Shown piece by piece: positions 62,517 through 64,000 of a stretch of 64,000 bases of DNA. The notes under the pieces are model-generated. The model searched no databases. It worked only from the letters and a program-made list of their open reading frames with translations, and was not told where the DNA came from. Each line of letters begins with the position of its first letter. Positions within the stretch are counted from its first letter, which is position 1. The DNA comes from an uncultured Bacteroidota bacterium (GTDB lineage Bacteria; Bacteroidota; Bacteroidia; B-17B0; Aurantibacillaceae). The stretch covers positions 1 to 64,000 of the forward strand of contig CAILKE010000078.1 of the NCBI GenBank assembly GCA_903834765.1, read 5' to 3'. The translations under genes were made by a program, and so were the position numbers.

Positions 62517-63458
62517 ATGACAAAAGTATCAGTAATTGGCGCTGGAAATGTAGGCGCAACTTGTGCAGAATACATTGCACTTAGAAAAATCGCAAGTGAA
62601 GTAGTAATTCTTGACATCAAAGAAAACTTTGCTGAAGGAAAAGCATTGGATTTAATGCAAACAGCTTCTTTAAATGGCTTTAACACTAAAATTAGTGGAA
62701 GCACTAATGATTATGCTAAAACAGCAGGTAGCGATGTGGTAGTGGTTACATCTGGTATTCCTCGTAAACCAGGCATGACTCGTGAAGAATTAATTGGTAT
62801 CAATGCTGGTATTGTAAAAACAGTTACTGAAAACGTATTAAAGCATTCTCCTAACGCGATTATCATTATTGTGTCTAATCCAATGGATACTATGACTTAC
62901 TTAGCATTAAAAGGAAGTAAATTACCTAAAAACCGTATCATCGGTATGGGTGGGGCTTTAGATAGCGCTCGTTTCAATTGTTATTTATCTCAAGCATTAA
63001 ATGCTCCTGCTAGCGATGTGCAAGGTGTAGTTATTGGTGGACATGGTGATACTACTATGATTCCTTTAACTCGTTTAGCTACATACAACGGTGTTCCGGT
63101 TTCTCAAACATTAAACGCTGAAACTTTGAAAAAAGTAGCTGCAGATACAATGGTTGGTGGAGCTACCTTAACAGGGATGTTAGGAACTTCTGCTTGGTAT
63201 GCGCCAGGTGCAGCAGTTGCAACTATTGTTGACAGTATTTTAAATGATCAGAAAAAATTAATTCCTTGCAGCGTATTGTTAGAAGGAGAGTATGGTCAAT
63301 CTGATATTTGCATGGGAGTTCCTGTAATTATTGGGAAAAACGGTTGGGAAAAAATCGTTGACTTTAATTTGAATGACGAAGAAAAAGCATTATTTGCAAA
63401 AAGCGCAGATGCAGTAAGAAGCATGAACTCTGTTTTATCTTCGGTAACTTCAGCTTAA
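62517..63458 (+). CDS. mdh: Malate dehydrogenase
   Basis: MDH interconverts malate and oxaloacetate with NAD in the TCA cycle. The 313-residue protein is of the LDH-like tetrameric type. The NAD fold begins VIGAGNVGATCAEYIA (about 6-21). The substrate loop has GIPRKPGMTREEL (about 80-92), NPMDTMTYLAL lies near 121, and the catalytic His is in VVIGGHGDTTMIPL (about 171-184). The conserved RIIGMGGALDSARF is near 138. Met and Arg near residues 86-89 favour malate over lactate. It follows gyrB by 39 bases and ends at a perfect palindrome terminator. Confidence 0.96.
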   Translation: MTKVSVIGAGNVGATCAEYIALRKIASEVVILDIKENFAEGKALDLMQTASLNGFNTKISGSTNDYAKTAGSDVVVVTSGIPRKPGMTREELIGINAGIVKTVTENVLKHSPNAIIIIVSNPMDTMTYLALKGSKLPKNRIIGMGGALDSARFNCYLSQALNAPASDVQGVVIGGHGDTTMIPLTRLATYNGVPVSQTLNAETLKKVAADTMVGGATLTGMLGTSAWYAPGAAVATIVDSILNDQKKLIPCSVLLEGEYGQSDICMGVPVIIGKNGWEKIVDFNLNDEEKALFAKSADAVRSMNSVLSSVTSA

Positions 63459-63476
63459 TTATACATTCTATTTTTC

Positions 63477-63535
63477 ACAATAAAGGTTCCCAAATTTGGG
63501 AACCTTTATTGTTTCTTTATTTTTTTATGCAGTTT
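63477..63535 (+). terminator. Terminator of mdh: 36-bp perfect palindrome
   Basis: ACAATAAAGGTTCCCAAA (63477-63494) is followed directly by its exact reverse complement (63495-63512), then TTCTTTATTTTTTTAT. Folded as RNA it gives a long stem with a minimal loop. It lies 18 bases past the mdh stop and may also serve the convergent gene at 63551. Confidence 0.9.
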
Positions 63536-63550
63536 AACATCCTTTTAAAA

Positions 63551-64000
63551 TCAAATGTGGGTTCGTTGAAAATAATCTTCACTAGCCATAAGTAACCTTT
63601 TCTTTTTATTTACAGAAAGTATCGCTGCAGGATAATCTTCGTATTCTTTTTTTAGTTTTTGAATTTCTGGAGAAATTTCTATTTGTAATTCAAATGGATC
63701 TTGTTCTAAATCTCCTAAATTTTTCGGAAAGTGTGTATTGACAATTGCAATTTTCAAAGGCAAATTTTCTCGACTTATAGCAATAGAATATACTTTGTTA
63801 GACTCTAAAGAAATTTGAACTGGCTTGGTTTTTTTCGAATAAATTGAATCTTTTATTATCCCATCTTCATAAATTAAAACACTGTAATTTCCCACAGGCT
63901 TATCATTGATTAATGCAGTTACATTTAATTCAAAATAAACATCGCTATTCTGAGCTATAATTTTGTATGTTGCACTGCTAATAAAAAAAGCACAAAAAGT
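63551..64000 (-). CDS. Exported protein, 5' end beyond the window (partial)
   Basis: The frame of this gene stays open to the right edge of the window, so the beginning is missing; 149 codons are visible. The first visible residues, TFCAFFISSATYKIIAQNSD, look like the second half of a signal peptide. The mature domain starts with a beta-sandwich-like segment (VYFELNVTALINDKPVGNYS, VLIYEDGIIKDSIYSK), and SVNKKKRLLMASEDYFQR ends it. I recognise no family. A GTG at 63895 could be misread as its start, but the upstream codons are clearly coding. Confidence 0.75.
   Translation of the reverse strand, partial: TFCAFFISSATYKIIAQNSDVYFELNVTALINDKPVGNYSVLIYEDGIIKDSIYSKKTKPVQISLESNKVYSIAISRENLPLKIAIVNTHFPKNLGDLEQDPFELQIEISPEIQKLKKEYEDYPAAILSVNKKKRLLMASEDYFQRTHI

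Overview
The window is a low-GC (roughly one third G+C) chromosomal segment of a member of the Bacteroidota. Markers of the phylum visible in the sequence are the fused lpxC-fabZ gene, a divergent ~400-residue PurM, the gliding gene gldC, ORF6N and DUF4833 proteins, the near absence of Shine-Dalgarno sequences, and promoters with the Bacteroidota -7 box TAnnTTTG (often TAnnTTTA here). Order and family cannot be fixed from the sequence alone. Almost everything is chromosomal housekeeping. I see no insertion sequence, prophage, CRISPR array or integron. The ORF6N gene, the Fic gene and the XRE/secreted pair are the only accessory-looking islands.

Layout. 1-0.4 kb: tRNA-Arg and tRNA-Met on the minus strand with a promoter and a terminator. 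0.4-6.5 kb: dapD, a cobalamin riboswitch followed by a small ORF and a BtuB-like TonB receptor, then a lipoprotein with purM, an ORF6N protein and a small membrane protein. 6.6-14.8 kb: dxs, a RecD-like helicase, a SET protein, an RfbD-like reductase, ribF with an LRR protein, and a MORN-VWA fusion. 14.8-22.1 kb: pheS, a CHAP amidase, a TPR protein, a Fic AMP-transferase bracketed by repeated hairpins, a PAS-SpoIIE phosphatase, an XRE regulator with a divergent secreted protein, and an M23 peptidase. 22.2-28.5 kb: a giant coiled-coil protein, zapA, rny, an S41 protease and gldC. 28.6-36.5 kb: an RlmI-like methyltransferase, an ABC exporter, a DnaQ-like exonuclease, gatB, a structured intergenic element, a phosphopantetheinyl transferase, a DUF4833 protein and ispF. 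36.5-45.3 kb: a PH-domain protein, a glycosyltransferase, a non-catalytic M16 protein, a MerR regulator, pbpC, rluF and the selenouridine pair mnmH-selD. 45.4-50.2 kb: a basic secreted protein, purD, an ArsC-like protein, a pseudouridine synthase with a long repetitive tail, and trmH. 50.3-54.7 kb: the lipid A block lpxD, lpxC-fabZ, lpxA, followed by trpS. 54.7-64 kb: an 869-residue envelope protein, a glycosyltransferase with no ordinary start codon, uvrC, gyrB, mdh and a partial exported protein.

How the genes work together. lpxD, lpxC-fabZ and lpxA make the first acylated lipid A intermediates. dxs and ispF belong to the MEP isoprenoid pathway. purM and purD belong to purine synthesis. mnmH and selD form a self-contained 2-selenouridine tRNA modification module. 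The coiled-coil gene, zapA and rny sit together in a division/RNA-turnover neighbourhood.

No clear-cut new multi-gene system was found. The most interesting signals are in non-coding DNA: a series of -7 boxes exactly 4-5 nt upstream of start codons, which predicts leaderless mRNAs; a 100-nt structured intergenic element next to gatB; alternating GAGCCGAAT repeats around fic; a cobalamin riboswitch whose regulatory hairpin abuts an unrecognised cysteine-rich ORF instead of btuB; and a glycosyltransferase whose conserved N-terminus lies upstream of any canonical start codon.
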